Origin: Clostridium rhizosphaerae
GTDB taxonomy: Bacteria > Bacillota > Clostridia > Clostridiales > Clostridiaceae
Reading direction: 5' to 3'
Assembly (NCBI RefSeq): GCF_016765585.1
Contig: NZ_JAESWC010000009.1
Span: 186,001 to 250,000, forward strand
DNA: 64,000 bases
Part shown: piece after piece, positions 34,221 through 47,882 of the stretch
Position numbering within the stretch: position 1 is the first letter of the stretch
Layout: each line of letters begins with the position of its first letter
Translations under genes and position numbers: made by a program
Notes under the pieces: generated by a model
Seen by the model: the letters and a program-made list of their open reading frames with translations, nothing else
The model's database searches: none
Told to the model about the DNA's origin: nothing

Positions 34221-35459
34221 ATGTGGGGATTAATAAGAAATGAATTTAAAAAAATGATAAGCAAGAAGAGATTTACTGTAGTATTTTTTGCACTTACAGC
34301 TGTTACGGTTTTCTTGGTTTTCATGATGTATCCTAATTATAAGAGGCTGCTTACTATAGACGGACAAGAAGCAGAAATAAATAGGCAGCTAGAAACGCTT
34401 AATCAAAGAAAACTTTATGCATTTTCAGTTGATGAGACTGGGCAGATGGATAAACAGTTAAATGTTCAAATTGCAAGCTTAAATGATAAACTTGATAAAT
34501 TAGAAGAGCTTAAGAATACTGATAAACCATGGAAGGATAAGCTTAGAAAAAATATAGAAGATTTAAAGAAAGAAGAAAACTCTTATGAAAGTGTAAAACT
34601 TTTTACTCAAGCAGAAAAAGTAAATAAAGAGATATTGGTGAAAGAATATTATCTGAGTAATAATATTGAGTATAATTTTAATGGTGAATGTACTGCTTTT
34701 GGTTTGTTTTATTTTTATTTTGAGGCAAGTGAAAGATTATTTTTGATACTGATCTTATGTTTAGTACTTTCAGATAATGTGTCTAAAGAAAATAGTGATT
34801 CAACTATAAAAATGCTTTTAACTAAGCCGGTTTCAAGAGGAAAGATTATTCTTTCTAAGTTTTTAGCTAGCTTTATAGCAGCTAACGGAATGGTTATGCT
34901 GATACAGCTCTTAGGTTTTATAGCCATAGGGGTAGTCTTTGGTTTTGGAAATCCGTCAACACCAATAGCTATAGGAACAAAGTATGAAGTTTCAAGTCCT
35001 TTAGTTTTTAAAATTACAGGTCAGTATTTAAATTCAACTTTAAATAGCAGCTATATTCTGCCGATGTGGAAGGCTATGCTTTTATGGTTTGGACTTCAAG
35101 CATTATTAATACTGGCATTAACAGCCTTTTGCTTATTTGTTTCAACCTTGTTTAAATCAAATGTAATTTCTACCGGTGCAGCTTTTATTTACTGTACAAT
35201 TTTATTTAGTATTTCCATACATGTTTCAGAGCTTCCTTTGAGAAAAGGATTTTTGACCCCAAGTTTCTCTATGAAAATTTTATCCTATATTTTTAACAGT
35301 TATTTTGATGTTGTTAAGCTTACTGATGGAAGCATGTCATTTGATTTACTAAATACGAACATAAATACTTTGTTATTTATTGCAGTTTCACTTTCTTGGA
35401 CAGCTGCCTGTTATTTGTTGGCGCATATTATTTTTAATAAAAGGGATGTGCTGGAATAG
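34221..35459 (+). CDS. ABC-2 type permease, cassette 2, second
   Basis: 412 residues, AAGGAGG before ATG 34221. Same plan as the other three: helix 1 near 20-40, external coiled-coil-like segment (LNVQIASLNDKLDKLEELKN), membrane domain from about 170 with SKENSDSTIKMLLTKPVSRG. Its motif begins NVSKENSD where the others have (V/D)SGE. It is the last gene of the BlaI-controlled group and is followed by a strong terminator. Confidence 0.87.
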   Translation: MWGLIRNEFKKMISKKRFTVVFFALTAVTVFLVFMMYPNYKRLLTIDGQEAEINRQLETLNQRKLYAFSVDETGQMDKQLNVQIASLNDKLDKLEELKNTDKPWKDKLRKNIEDLKKEENSYESVKLFTQAEKVNKEILVKEYYLSNNIEYNFNGECTAFGLFYFYFEASERLFLILILCLVLSDNVSKENSDSTIKMLLTKPVSRGKIILSKFLASFIAANGMVMLIQLLGFIAIGVVFGFGNPSTPIAIGTKYEVSSPLVFKITGQYLNSTLNSSYILPMWKAMLLWFGLQALLILALTAFCLFVSTLFKSNVISTGAAFIYCTILFSISIHVSELPLRKGFLTPSFSMKILSYIFNSYFDVVKLTDGSMSFDLLNTNINTLLFIAVSLSWTAACYLLAHIIFNKRDVLE

Positions 35460-35475
35460 AATAGTTAAATAGACG

Positions 35476-35520
35476 ATCCTATTAAGGGAGTTATTAACCT
35501 TAATAGGATTTTTTTATTTT
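35476..35520 (+). terminator. Terminator of the BlaI-ABC operon
   Basis: ATCCTATTAAGG / CCTTAATAGGAT (35476-35487 with 35498-35509), 10-nt loop, then a run of T. Confidence 0.92.
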
Positions 35521-35643
35521 ACTGCAAAAGTTGCTTAAGTAAAAATATTAATAAAAATATATAAAATTTTAGTAAAAATATATTGAAAATATAAATAAAA
35601 TTTAGTAAAATTAAAATAAAGATAATAATTAGAAAATTCGATA

Positions 35644-35672
35644 TTGTCATAAAATATGATTTTATATAGATT
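35644..35672 (+). promoter_or_regulatory. Probable promoter of the EamA-lacZ locus
   Basis: TTGTCA (35644-35649), 17-nt spacer, TAGATT (35667-35672), 45 bases before the EamA ATG. The spacer contains ATAAAAT-atg-ATTTTAT, a small dyad. Confidence 0.45.
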
Positions 35673-35716
35673 TCAAAATAAATCTGCTATTTGAAACTAT
35701 GTAGAAAGAGAAGATT

Positions 35717-39699
<3,983 letters not shown>

Positions 39700-39764
39700 T
39701 TTATAAAAAATGTTACAGGAAAAACCTGTTCATTAAAATAAATAATTTTAAAGGGGGACTATTT

Positions 39765-41330
39765 ATGAAAAGCAAGAGTTTATTAACACTTGTACTTGCA
39801 AGCTTACTATCAATTATGACTTTAACAGGCTGCAACAAGACTAAAACAACTGAAGCTCCCAAGGATACAGACATAAATACCAATGAAAAAATAAATGTGA
39901 AGTATTGGGTTCCTTTTACTCCGAACCAATACATTAAAAGCTTGAATGAAAGCTTGATGTATCAGGAGCTTGAAAAAAAGACAAACGTGCATGTGGTATT
40001 TGACCATCCAGCTGAAGGTCAGGAAACAGAGCAGTTTAATCTTCTTGTAAATTCCAAGGATCTGCCGGATGTTATACAAACTTATGCAGGAGAGTATAAG
40101 GGTGGAGTAGATAAGGCTATAAAGGATGGAGTTTATTTAAGACTTAATGAATTAATAGATAAATACGCTCCAAACTTTAAAAAACTGCTTCAAGAGGACC
40201 CAGAGCTTGCTCGTCAGGTAACTACTGATGAAGGAAATATTTATGCTTTTCCTGTAATAGGAGAAGACAAGAATGAACCAGCCTGGTGGGGACCTGTTAT
40301 TCGTAAGGACTGGCTTAACGATTTAGGTTTAAAAGATCCTGAAAGTATAGATGATTGGTACAATGTTTTAAAACAGTTTAAGGAAAAGAAAAATGCTCAG
40401 GCACCTCTTATGCTTGGGAAAAAAGGCATAGACTCTTATGGAACTTTGATAAGTGCTTTTAATATTGGCCCTGGTTTTTATAAAAACGGAAACACAGTGA
40501 AATATGGGCCAATTGAGCCTGAATTTAAGGATTATCTTGCAACAATGAATAAATGGTACAATGAGGGCTTAATAGATAAGGATTTTGCAACTCGTGATAA
40601 GAAGAGCAGAGAAGCTGTAATAACTTCAGGAAAAACTGGTGCCTTCATTACAGAATATGCTTTAGTTGACCAATACTCTGCAGCTATTAAGGGCACTGAT
40701 GCCAAGGCGGAATTTGCGCCTACAGTGCAGCCTGCTTTAAAGAATGGGGATAAGGTTCATTACAGGGTAGTTAATAACAGAAATGGAGGATATGAGGCCG
40801 TAATAACTTCTTCCTGCAAAAACCCTGAAAGACTTGTAAAATGGTTTGATTACGCATACGGTAAAGAGGGTTATATGCTTTTTAACTATGGTATAGAAGG
40901 CACAAGCTACACTATGGTGGATGGCAAGCCTAAATTTACAGATATTATGACCAAAAATCCAGATGGACTTGATTTCTGGACAGTGTGCAACAAGTATAAG
41001 CTTGAAGTTGGTCCATATTTAAGAGACTATAAGGCTGTACCAGACTTTACAAAGTTTGATAAGGATGCAATGGATAAATGGACTAAGGCAGAGGCTGATT
41101 ATGTACTTCCTCAAGTAAATATGACTGCTGAAGAGAGCGACAACTATTCAGCAATTATGGGAGATATAGATACCTACAGAGATGAAATGGTATTAAAGTT
41201 TATAACAGGCAAGGAGCCTTTAAGTAAGTTTGACAGCTATGTAACTCAGCTTAAGAAAATGCGTATTGATGAAGCTATAAAGACTTATCAAGCTGCACTT
41301 GAAAGATATAACAATAGAAAAATAAAGTAA
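39765..41330 (+). CDS. Extracellular solute-binding lipoprotein (LplA-like)
   Basis: 521 residues, AAAGGGGG before ATG 39765. Signal peptide with lipobox LTGC (lipidated C23), then a family 1 binding-protein fold (VKYWVPFTPNQYIKSLNESL, VDKAIKDGVYLRLNELIDKY, GAFITEYALVDQYSAA). The long LplA-type proteins bind oligosaccharides. It works with the two permeases downstream. A 13-bp stem sits in the gap that follows, a usual device for keeping binding-protein mRNA more abundant than permease mRNA. Confidence 0.9.
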   Translation: MKSKSLLTLVLASLLSIMTLTGCNKTKTTEAPKDTDINTNEKINVKYWVPFTPNQYIKSLNESLMYQELEKKTNVHVVFDHPAEGQETEQFNLLVNSKDLPDVIQTYAGEYKGGVDKAIKDGVYLRLNELIDKYAPNFKKLLQEDPELARQVTTDEGNIYAFPVIGEDKNEPAWWGPVIRKDWLNDLGLKDPESIDDWYNVLKQFKEKKNAQAPLMLGKKGIDSYGTLISAFNIGPGFYKNGNTVKYGPIEPEFKDYLATMNKWYNEGLIDKDFATRDKKSREAVITSGKTGAFITEYALVDQYSAAIKGTDAKAEFAPTVQPALKNGDKVHYRVVNNRNGGYEAVITSSCKNPERLVKWFDYAYGKEGYMLFNYGIEGTSYTMVDGKPKFTDIMTKNPDGLDFWTVCNKYKLEVGPYLRDYKAVPDFTKFDKDAMDKWTKAEADYVLPQVNMTAEESDNYSAIMGDIDTYRDEMVLKFITGKEPLSKFDSYVTQLKKMRIDEAIKTYQAALERYNNRKIK

Positions 41331-41360
41331 TTAATGTAAGAACTTTATTGCATTATATAT
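41329..41360 (+). repeat. Solitary arm of the 17.2-kb palindromic element
   Basis: From the stop codon of the binding-protein gene, AATTAATGTAAGAACT..TTGCATTATATA matches the arms at 17154-17187 (reverse complement) and 17218-17251 with only a few differences. The partner arm is absent here. Confidence 0.65.
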
Positions 41361-41393
41361 AGGTTCTGAGGAAGTTTTTTCTCAGAACCTATA
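41358..41393 (+). promoter_or_regulatory. Intercistronic hairpin between binding protein and permeases
   Basis: TATAGGTTCTGAG / CTCAGAACCTATA (41358-41370 with 41381-41393), a perfect 13-bp stem with loop GAAGTTTTTT. No T-run follows, so it is more likely an mRNA-stabilising or attenuating structure than a full terminator. Confidence 0.6.
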
Positions 41394-41426
41394 ACTAAAA
41401 GCCTATAAAATAAGGGGGGCTCAAAG

Positions 41427-42383
41427 ATGGCAGAACTGCAGGCCAACATAAATAATAATCCTGCACCAAAAAGCAGTCTATGGAAGAAAATAAAAAAGGA
41501 TTTTAAGATAAATAAGTATGTATATTTAATGGCTGTCCCTATGATTGTATTTTTCATACTGTTCAGCTATATTCCAATGTATGGAGTAATAATAGCTTTT
41601 AAAAACTTTAGTCCCAAGCTTGGTATTTTGGGAAGTCCATGGGTAGGCCTTAAGTATTTTGAAAACTTTTTTCACAGCATGTATTTTGCAAGAACAGTTA
41701 AAAATACAGCTCTTTTAAGTTTTTATTCTCTTTTGTGGGGTTTTCCTGCAGCAGTTATACTTGCACTTTTATTAAATGAAATTAGAAGAGAGAAATTTAA
41801 ACGTGCAGTTCAAACTGTTACCTATCTTCCTCACTTTATTTCCTTAGTTGTTATTTGCGGTATGATTGTAGACTTTACTTCTACAGATGGTTTAATTAAT
41901 TCGATACTAGCAGGTTTTGGAATTGAGCCTGTAAACTTGCTTACGAAGCCTGAATGGTTCAGAACCATTTATATAAGTTCAGGGGTATGGCAGAGCATTG
42001 GCTGGGACAGCATAATTTATCTTGCAGCACTTTCCGGCATTGATCCTACTTTGTATGAAGCAGCGACAGTGGATGGCGCTGGGAGATGGAAGCAGCTTAT
42101 TAATGTAACCCTGCCAGGTATAGCGCCTACTATAGTAATTATGCTCATACTAAATATAGGCGGCTTAATGAGTGTAGGCTCAGAAAAGATTATTCTTTTA
42201 TACAACCCTATGACCTGGGAAACTTCGGACGTTATTTCAAGCTATGTTTACAGAAAAGGACTTATTGGTTCAGATTACAGCTTTAGTACAGCTGTAGGGC
42301 TTTTGGAATCGGCTATAGGCTTTACACTACTTATGGCTGCTAACAAGTTCAGTAAAAAGATATCTGAAACTAGCTTATGGTGA
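41427..42383 (+). CDS. ABC sugar permease, LplB-like
   Basis: 318 residues, six membrane helices, AGGGGGG ribosome binding site. The cytoplasmic EAA loop reads YEAATVDGAGRWKQLINVTL, the coupling site for the ATPase. It is the first of two permeases of a carbohydrate uptake (CUT1) system. No ATPase gene is present in the locus; such systems commonly share an MsmX-type ATPase encoded elsewhere. Confidence 0.92.
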   Translation: MAELQANINNNPAPKSSLWKKIKKDFKINKYVYLMAVPMIVFFILFSYIPMYGVIIAFKNFSPKLGILGSPWVGLKYFENFFHSMYFARTVKNTALLSFYSLLWGFPAAVILALLLNEIRREKFKRAVQTVTYLPHFISLVVICGMIVDFTSTDGLINSILAGFGIEPVNLLTKPEWFRTIYISSGVWQSIGWDSIIYLAALSGIDPTLYEAATVDGAGRWKQLINVTLPGIAPTIVIMLILNIGGLMSVGSEKIILLYNPMTWETSDVISSYVYRKGLIGSDYSFSTAVGLLESAIGFTLLMAANKFSKKISETSLW

Positions 42384-42392
42384 GGTGATAGT

Positions 42393-43286
42393 ATGTTGAA
42401 AAAATTAAGCAGAGGAGAACGTGCCTTTGATATATTTAACACTATATTTTTAGTAGTTTTCATGATTGTTTGTATATATCCATTATTATATGTCTTGTTT
42501 GCATCATTGAGCGATCCTTATAAATTGATGCAGCACAGAGGCCTTTTGTTAAAGCCTCTTGGGCTTACCTTAAATGGATATGCGCTTGTATTTAAAAACC
42601 CAAGCATAATGACAGGTTTTTTAAATACTTTATTTTATGTTGTAGTTGGAACAGGTTTAAATTTGCTTCTAACCTGTATGTCTGCCTATGTACTTTCTAG
42701 GAAAAACCTACTATTAGGAAAGCCTTTAATGCTTATGGTTACTATTACAATGTTTTTTAGCGGTGGGTTAATTCCTTTTTACCTTCAGGTGCAAAGACTT
42801 GGACTTATAGATTCAAGATGGGCAATAATACTTCCTTCGGCCTTATCTGTTTGGAATCTTATTGTAATGAGGACAGCCTTTAAAAGCATACCTGAAAGTC
42901 TTATAGAATCTGCTAAGATTGATGGAGCAAATGATTTTACTATTCTGTTTAGAATAATAATACCTGTTTCGAAGGCAACCTTAGCTGTAATAGCTTTATT
43001 TTGCGCTGTAGGCATGTGGAATTCATGGTTTAATGCTATGATTTTCTTAAGAGACAGAAGCAAATATCCTCTTCAGCTTATACTTAGGGAAATCTTAATA
43101 TCAAATGATACAAGAGAAATGATGAATCTTCCAAAGGGTTCTGCTCAATTTATAAAGGCTGATGCGTATAAGACCTTAATCAAATACAGCACTGTTATTG
43201 TTTCAACTATTCCTATATTATGCGTATATCCCTTCCTGCAAAAGTATTTTGTTAAGGGAGTTATGATAGGTTCAATAAAAGAATAG
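42393..43286 (+). CDS. ABC sugar permease, MalG/YtcP-like
   Basis: 297 residues, six membrane helices. The EAA loop is IESAKIDGANDFTILFRIII. ATG 42393 lies nine bases after the stop of the first permease. The C-terminal ..YFVKGVMIGSIKE is typical of YtcP-type partners of LplB. It completes the membrane part of the importer. Confidence 0.92.
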   Translation: MLKKLSRGERAFDIFNTIFLVVFMIVCIYPLLYVLFASLSDPYKLMQHRGLLLKPLGLTLNGYALVFKNPSIMTGFLNTLFYVVVGTGLNLLLTCMSAYVLSRKNLLLGKPLMLMVTITMFFSGGLIPFYLQVQRLGLIDSRWAIILPSALSVWNLIVMRTAFKSIPESLIESAKIDGANDFTILFRIIIPVSKATLAVIALFCAVGMWNSWFNAMIFLRDRSKYPLQLILREILISNDTREMMNLPKGSAQFIKADAYKTLIKYSTVIVSTIPILCVYPFLQKYFVKGVMIGSIKE

Positions 43287-43303
43287 AGAAAAGAGGATAT
43301 ACT

Positions 43304-45400
43304 ATGAAGCTGTTAAGACGAATTGCGATGATGCTAGCTTCCTGCTTTGTGATTACAGGCAGTATGTCAGGCTGTAAGAGCAGCGCTTCTAAGGGGGATG
43401 AGGAAATGAGATATGAATATAAAAATATTATTGACGTAGCAGGAGTTCCTTCAAAGGTAGAACCTGATGACAACTATGAAATAAATCCTTTTTCTGATAT
43501 GGGTGCTTGGCAGGCGTATCACCTACCCTCTAAAAAGGATAAGGAGTACTACGGCGGCTTTACAGGCCCCTTATATATAGCTGAGGAATACGGAAAATGG
43601 CTCAGCAAGTCCTTTAATCTTATTAGGATATATAATGCAGCAGATGAAAGGGAAATTAAACTTTCGGACTGCAAAAATATAGATATTGCATACTATCCAG
43701 GTATTCTTGTTCAAAGCTATGATATGGATAATTTTAAGCTGACTTTAGAATTAAGGTTTGTTACAAACAGGACAGCTTTAATTACAACAATAATTAAAAA
43801 TAATTCTAAAAAGGACTTAAGCTTAAAGCTTAATTGGAAAGGAGAGCTTTTAAAAAGCGATACAGCAAGACTTGATTCCTTTGTTAAGGGAGTTACAGCT
43901 AAGCTTAACAACCCTAAAGAAGCAGAATATGAAATAAGATATCCCTTTGAAGTGAGTACTAAGATAACGGAAAAAAGCTATGTCATATCTTTAAAGGACC
44001 CAGTAGTTATCAAACCTAACAAGGAATATGTGTTAAATACAACTAATTCCTATACTTTTACAAAGGAAGAGAGAAGCAGCGAAGATAAAAAGCTTGGAGA
44101 TATCTTAAAAAATACTTCCACATATATTAAGGAAAATAGTGATAGATGGAATAATTATCTTAAGGCAGCATTAAAGGAAGGAAAAGAAAAATATAATGTT
44201 GCTGCTGTAAAGGCTGTGGAAACCCTTATAACCAATTGGAGAAGTCCTGCAGGAGCTATAAAAAAAGATGGTATTATTCCTTCCATGTCTTATGTATGGT
44301 TTAACGGGATGTGGGCATGGGATTCATGGAAGCATGCGGCAGCAGCTACAAGCTTTGCACCGGAGCTTGCTAAAAATAATATAAAAGCAATGTTTGACTA
44401 TCAAAGACAAGACGGAATGATTGTTGATGCTATATTTTACAATAAGGACGGAGACAACTGGAATGAGAGAAATTCAAAGCCGCCTCTTGCAGCTTGGGCT
44501 GTTTGGAGGGTTTATGAAGAAACTAAGGATGATAAGTTTTTAGAGGAAATGTATCCTAAGCTTATAAGCTATCACAACTGGTGGTACAGCTGCAGGGATA
44601 ATGATAAAAACGGTATTGCAGAGTATGGTGGTACTATAGATTCTAAAAATAACAGCCCTGAAGAAATTTTAAAGGCTGCTGCATGGGAAAGCGGCATGGA
44701 TAATGCAGTGAGATTTGATAAGGATTACGGTATAAGCATTCTCGAAAATAAGGATGAGGAAGGAAAGGCTTTAGGGTACTCCATAAGCCAGGAATCCGTT
44801 GACTTAAATTCTTATCTTTTTGCAGAGAAAAAGCTTTTATCTAAAATAGCTGCTATTCTTAATAAGCAAGAAGACAGCAGCAAATATGAAAAGGAAGCAG
44901 AGTATGTAAAGAAATTTATTCAGAAGAATATGTTTGACAGTGAAAAAGGCCTTTTCTTTGATATTGATATTAAAACTAAAAAGCCATTAACAAACAGAGG
45001 TATGGGACCTGAAGGATTAATTCCTCTGTGGGCTGGAGCTACTTCTAAGGAGCAGGCTGAAGCAGTTAAAAACAACGTAATGGATTTAGCTAAATTTAAT
45101 AGTAAGGTTCCTATTCCCACAGCTTCAAAGGATAATGAGAGATATAATCCTGTGAAATATTGGAGAGGCCCTGTTTGGCTTGATCAGGCATATTTTGCAA
45201 TTGAAGGCTTAAAGCTTTATGGTTATGAAAGAGAAGCAGAAGAGCTTTCTAAAAAAATATTAGACAATGCTGAAGGGGTTAATGAAAAAGGCAAGACTAT
45301 TAGAGAAAATTATAATCCTGAAAGTGGAGAAGGACTTCACTGCACCAATTTCAGCTGGTCTGCAGGAATGGTTTATTTGCTTTATAAAGAGTATATTTAA
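43304..45400 (+). CDS. GH63/YgjK-like glycoside hydrolase, lipoprotein
   Basis: 698 residues with a signal peptide and lipobox MSGC (C24), so it is anchored outside the membrane. N-terminal beta-sandwich (to about 270) followed by an (alpha/alpha)6 barrel: NGMWAWDSWKHAAAA, DYQRQDGMIVDAIFYN, AWESGMDNAVRFD (candidate general acid Asp), YWRGPVWLDQAYFAIEGL, and SGEGLHCTNFSWSAG (candidate base Glu). This is the plan of E. coli YgjK and of mannosylglycerate hydrolases. It probably trims an oligosaccharide at the cell surface before uptake. Exact linkage is unknown. Confidence 0.83.
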   Translation: MKLLRRIAMMLASCFVITGSMSGCKSSASKGDEEMRYEYKNIIDVAGVPSKVEPDDNYEINPFSDMGAWQAYHLPSKKDKEYYGGFTGPLYIAEEYGKWLSKSFNLIRIYNAADEREIKLSDCKNIDIAYYPGILVQSYDMDNFKLTLELRFVTNRTALITTIIKNNSKKDLSLKLNWKGELLKSDTARLDSFVKGVTAKLNNPKEAEYEIRYPFEVSTKITEKSYVISLKDPVVIKPNKEYVLNTTNSYTFTKEERSSEDKKLGDILKNTSTYIKENSDRWNNYLKAALKEGKEKYNVAAVKAVETLITNWRSPAGAIKKDGIIPSMSYVWFNGMWAWDSWKHAAAATSFAPELAKNNIKAMFDYQRQDGMIVDAIFYNKDGDNWNERNSKPPLAAWAVWRVYEETKDDKFLEEMYPKLISYHNWWYSCRDNDKNGIAEYGGTIDSKNNSPEEILKAAAWESGMDNAVRFDKDYGISILENKDEEGKALGYSISQESVDLNSYLFAEKKLLSKIAAILNKQEDSSKYEKEAEYVKKFIQKNMFDSEKGLFFDIDIKTKKPLTNRGMGPEGLIPLWAGATSKEQAEAVKNNVMDLAKFNSKVPIPTASKDNERYNPVKYWRGPVWLDQAYFAIEGLKLYGYEREAEELSKKILDNAEGVNEKGKTIRENYNPESGEGLHCTNFSWSAGMVYLLYKEYI

Positions 45401-45405
45401 GTAAA

Positions 45406-45434
45406 TTGTATATTAAAAATCAATGTGTTATGAT
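45406..45434 (+). promoter_or_regulatory. Promoter of the LacI-family gene
   Basis: TTGTAT (45406-45411), 17-nt spacer, TATGAT (45429-45434), starting six bases after the glycosidase stop. The regulator can thus be made independently of the operon it follows. Confidence 0.6.
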
Positions 45435-45479
45435 TACAAATAAGGAATAAGTTTCATGGAAGGCGGGGAGAAGTCCTAA

Positions 45480-46508
<1,029 letters not shown>

Positions 46509-46510
<2 letters not shown>

Positions 46511-47597
46511 AAAACAGAGGAGCTTTAGCCTCAGGTTTGATATTTCTATAAATAAAGTTATTAATTTGATTTACCGTTGTTCTGTTGTCAGGTTTTAAAG
46601 TTAAATACCAAATGCCTCTGATAACCTCACCTTTGCAGTAGCCGTCTAAAGGGAATCTTTCCTGTTCAACAGCTCTAAGGTTTTGTGTAAGTACAGAGCT
46701 TCCAAGCTTTATAATTTCACTCTTTGTAAGACTTGTTTCTATCATAGGAAATATTTCTGAAGCTAAAGAAGTATATTTTAATAATCCAGTACTTTGAATT
46801 TTTTTAAACAGTTCATTTAATACTATTCTCTGTCTTGAGGTTCTTTCAAAATCACCGTGGCCTACGCTTCTGATTCGGCAGTAGGCAACGGCTTGAATGC
46901 CTTTTAAATTTTGAATTCCAGCCTCTTTTACAAGATGAGGCCTTTTGTTTTGAAGGTCTGCAGCTTCTTTTATTCTGTAATTTAACTCCTTTACTTCATA
47001 GTCTTTGACTTCTACAGCAACTCCTCCAAGTACATCAATTACCTTTTCAAGATTGAAGAAATCAACTGCGGCATAATCTCTTATATTAAGGTTAAAATTT
47101 TCATTAAGAGTTCTGATTGCAAGCTGAGGGCCGCCATAGGCATAGGCATCTCCGATTTTTCCGCGGCCATGGCCGTAAATTTTAACATAGGTATCTCTCA
47201 TAACAGAAGAAAGCTTAATTTTATTATTTTTAAAATCTAACGTAACTATAATTATTGAATCTGAATGAGGTGCATCATATTTTGCTCTTCCAACGTCTGT
47301 ACCATATAGTGCTATATTTATTATATCGCTCCTATTTTCAGGCAAAGGAAGCTGTTCTGCCTCAGTCTTTGGTGAAGGGATAGTTTCTAAACTAGATGGA
47401 GTAAACTGAAAATCATCCTGGCTCGGAGAAGGTTCGGTCCTAATTCCAAGGTCTTCATCTGTTTTTGAAATCCTTACATTTTTTATTTTATTAAGCTGAG
47501 AATAAGCGTATATGCTGGCTGTGGTTGCAGAAGCTATAAATAGTATAATAAATATGTATAAAAACTTTTTAAAAGTTTTAGTATGTTTTCTTTCCAT
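46509..47597 (-). CDS. LytR-CpsA-Psr (LCP) family protein
   Basis: 362 residues from ATG 47597 with AAGGGGG upstream. Basic N-terminus and one membrane helix (about 10-31), then a Ser/Pro-rich spacer and the LCP domain: IALYGTDVGRAKYDAPHSDS, VMRDTYVKIYGHGRGKIGDA, AVAYCRIRSVGHGDFERTSR. It is thought to transfer wall polymers from undecaprenyl-phosphate to peptidoglycan. It is the shorter paralogue of the LCP protein at 17564-18835, without its Pro-rich tail. Confidence 0.92.
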
Positions 47598-47882
47598 CTT
47601 ATACCCCCTTATATTTATAAAAATTATTAGCGGATATTGTTTTTCTATTATTTATATTTCCCGCTTCAAGGATACAAAATGCCGGGGGTTGTTGGATGCA
47701 GTGGAACAAAATTCTATATAAAAATATAAAGTGAATTTTGTAAATCTTTTTATTTGTGATATTATTTATAGTAATGATATTTTGGAAAAATATATAAATA
47801 TGAAAATATATAAATATTTATATATTTTTTATTTAAACTCAATTTGATTAGTATAAACAATTTAAAGCATAGGAGGAATCTC

